40,111 nt of DNA from Sabulitectum sp964571965 (GTDB lineage Bacteria > Fermentibacterota > Fermentibacteria > Fermentibacterales > JCC-6). Both the position numbers and the translations under genes were made by a program. Every line of letters begins with the position of its first letter. Positions within the stretch are counted from its first letter, which is position 1. Shown here in pieces: positions 38,642 to 40,111 of the stretch. Under the pieces are notes generated by a model. The model saw only the letters and a program-made list of their open reading frames with translations. It ran no database searches and was not told where the DNA came from. The stretch covers positions 1-40,111 of the forward strand of contig CAZNFQ010000010.1 in NCBI GenBank assembly GCA_964571965.1, given 5' to 3'.

Positions 38642-38658
38642 CAAACTTACGGATGGCC

Positions 38659-40111
38659 TCAGTAAAACAGTACCAGGCCGCCAATCGCTGTTATTGCGCA
38701 GATTATTTTGATAGGGAGACCTGCTTTGAGAAAGTCCGTTGTTCTGTAACCGCCTGGACCGTAGATCATAAGGTTGGTCTGGTAGCCCACCGGAGTTATG
38801 AAGTTGGCGGCGGCGCCGTATGCCACCGCAAGATAGAAGGGGGTTGGGTCCGTTCCGATGACCGCGGCAGATGCCGCTGCAAAGGGGAATACAATGGTAG
38901 CTGCTGCAGTGGTCGTAATGAATTCGGCGAGAATGTTGGTGGTAATGTACACTGCCGCAAGAACTCCGATAGTTCCCATGGGGCTGAAGGTTTCCACCAC
39001 GATGTTTGCCAGCATGCCACCTAAGCCAGTTATCTGAACGGCTTTGCCGATGGCCAGGGCGAAGGCCGCAACCGCAAGAATGTTCAGATTGATAAGCGAC
39101 TTCAGCTCACCGGGGCTGATGATTCTGAACAAGAGAAAGAGGGCAAGAGCACCTATCAGGGAAGTGAACAGCGGTACAGCACCCAATATGCTGAGGATGA
39201 TACACATGAATACAGAACCGGTGATGAAGAAGGATTTCCCCATTTCGATCTTGTGGATCTGTTTCAGCCTCGATATTACATAAAACTCCTCTGATCCCTC
39301 TGCGGCACTGTAGAAGTCATTCCCTGCAACAAGAAGAAGAAGGTCACCGGACTGAAGGTGAATGTCTCCTATTTTTCCCTTCACCCTTTTCCCCTGCCTG
39401 TGGACCCCCAGAATGGCAGCGTCGTACCTGCCTCTGAAGTTCGTATCCTTCACCCGTCTGCCGGTGAGGGTTGATCTGTTGGATACCACCACCTCAACCA
39501 CATGAAGTTTCTCGGCGGTGGGCATGGTCACATTACCCCCAAGGGCAAGGCCCTGCCTGTTATCTGCTATCTCCGCAACGGCGGATGTTTTCCCCGCAAG
39601 CAGAAGCCTGTCACCTTCCTCAAGCATGAAATCCGGCGCGATGGGGGCAATCATCTCACCGTTCCTGAGGATCTCTATAAGGAAAAGGTCCTTCAGACTT
39701 CTCAGCTTTGCCTGTTCCACGGTTTTCCCTGCAAGGGGGGAACCCCTTTCCACAACCAGGTCAGTGATGTACTCCCTGGGGCTCTCGTCGAGTCTGTCGT
39801 AGGGATTCTTCCTTTTCGGGAAGGTTCTGTAGCCCAGGAGCAGTATGTAAGCCATGCCCACGGTGAAAATCAGAAGTCCCACCGGAGTGAAATCGAGTAT
39901 AGAAAGACTCTCTCCTCCGTTCTCGATGACGAGGCTGTTTACTATCATGTTCGTCGATGTTCCGATGAGAGTTACCATTCCGCCCAGTATTGCAGCCCAG
40001 GACAGGGGCATCAAAAGCTTGGACGACGGGGTATTGTTCTTCTTGCCCCAGTCGACGACGAAGGGAATCATCATGGCAACCACCGGAGTGTTGTTCATGA
40101 ATGCGGAACTG
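38659..40111 (-). CDS. SLC13/DASS-type anion permease with two TrkA-C domains, 5' end outside window
   Basis: About 484 codons are visible, and the frame runs through the window edge: the residues before the first internal Met read SSAF, as in the family motif SAFMNNTPVV. Membrane helices flank two central TrkA-C (RCK-C) domains. The first is around VVERGSPLAGKTVEQAKLRS and GDRLLLAGK, the second around VVSNRSTLTGRRVKDTNFRG and GDLLLLVAG. The second permease half has ITTTAAATIVFPFA and GYQTNLMIYGPGGY. This is the large SLC13-like layout (SAC1/CitT-type) that moves sulfate, dicarboxylates or other anions. The substrate is not readable from sequence. Confidence 0.92.
   Translation of the reverse strand, partial: SSAFMNNTPVVAMMIPFVVDWGKKNNTPSSKLLMPLSWAAILGGMVTLIGTSTNMIVNSLVIENGGESLSILDFTPVGLLIFTVGMAYILLLGYRTFPKRKNPYDRLDESPREYITDLVVERGSPLAGKTVEQAKLRSLKDLFLIEILRNGEMIAPIAPDFMLEEGDRLLLAGKTSAVAEIADNRQGLALGGNVTMPTAEKLHVVEVVVSNRSTLTGRRVKDTNFRGRYDAAILGVHRQGKRVKGKIGDIHLQSGDLLLLVAGNDFYSAAEGSEEFYVISRLKQIHKIEMGKSFFITGSVFMCIILSILGAVPLFTSLIGALALFLLFRIISPGELKSLINLNILAVAAFALAIGKAVQITGLGGMLANIVVETFSPMGTIGVLAAVYITTNILAEFITTTAAATIVFPFAAASAAVIGTDPTPFYLAVAYGAAANFITPVGYQTNLMIYGPGGYRTTDFLKAGLPIKIICAITAIGGLVLFY

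Overview
The window reads as a chromosomal piece of an uncultured Gram-negative-type (diderm) bacterium of the broad FCB neighbourhood, for example Fermentibacterota/Aegiribacteria-like lineages. The phylum is my inference. It rests on TolB-Pal-CpoB envelope genes, several C-terminally aromatic outer-membrane beta-barrels including a PorV/PorQ-like protein, and two secreted proteins ending in FlgD-like/type IX-secretion-like C-terminal domains. Genes are dense, mostly on the minus strand, with frequent 4-base stop/start overlaps. I saw no tRNA, rRNA, CRISPR array or transposon.

Layout, left to right. 1-1195: a cyclic-2,3-diphosphoglycerate-synthetase-like GTPase (cut by the window edge) behind a leader able to form two competing hairpins. 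1357-11500: a tight eight-gene minus-strand operon. It begins with a solute-binding lipoprotein and continues with an OB-fold secreted protein, a PorV-like protein, a helix-hairpin-helix/beta-barrel fusion, another barrel, a 5'-nucleotidase, an FAD oxidoreductase and a DUF2085 membrane protein. 11603-12237: a lipoprotein unit with clear promoter and terminator. 12236-15583: FmdB zinc ribbon, a UPF0104-type membrane protein, GmhA, an RmlD-like reductase and a CpsB/YwqE-type PHP phosphatase (envelope polysaccharide theme).

16075-26101: a long minus-strand run of housekeeping genes, tig-clpP-clpX-engB-purA-TatD/radical SAM fusion-ksgA, running with short overlaps into a 600-residue barrel, a lipoprotein and a TrmN6-like methyltransferase. 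26270-28650: tolB-pal-cpoB. 28762-31842: a thiol-redox and metalloid module (arsR, ArsP-type permease, small CPKC thioredoxin, then a terminator, a CVPC thioredoxin lipoprotein and CcdA). The arsR promoter overlaps a palindromic operator. 31946-32323: a divergent cupin gene. 32369-34876: a flavin-dependent NMO/FabK-family oxidoreductase and a frameshifted fabF behind a structured leader.

From about 34.7 to 38.65 kb the DNA is AT-richer and gene-poor, with a degenerate lipoprotein remnant, an RRM RNA-binding protein gene with its own promoter and terminator, and a seven-repeat FG-GAP secreted protein. The right end holds most of an SLC13-type transporter with TrkA-C domains.

Most notable points: the 1.3-11.5 kb operon looks like a candidate nucleic-acid or nucleotide scavenging system at the outer membrane (inference). 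Three genes (11500, 15583, 16608) appear to start with CTG, because no ATG/GTG/TTG fits both the Shine-Dalgarno site and the protein family. Two leaders (upstream of the GTPase and of fabF) look like candidate cis-regulatory RNAs.
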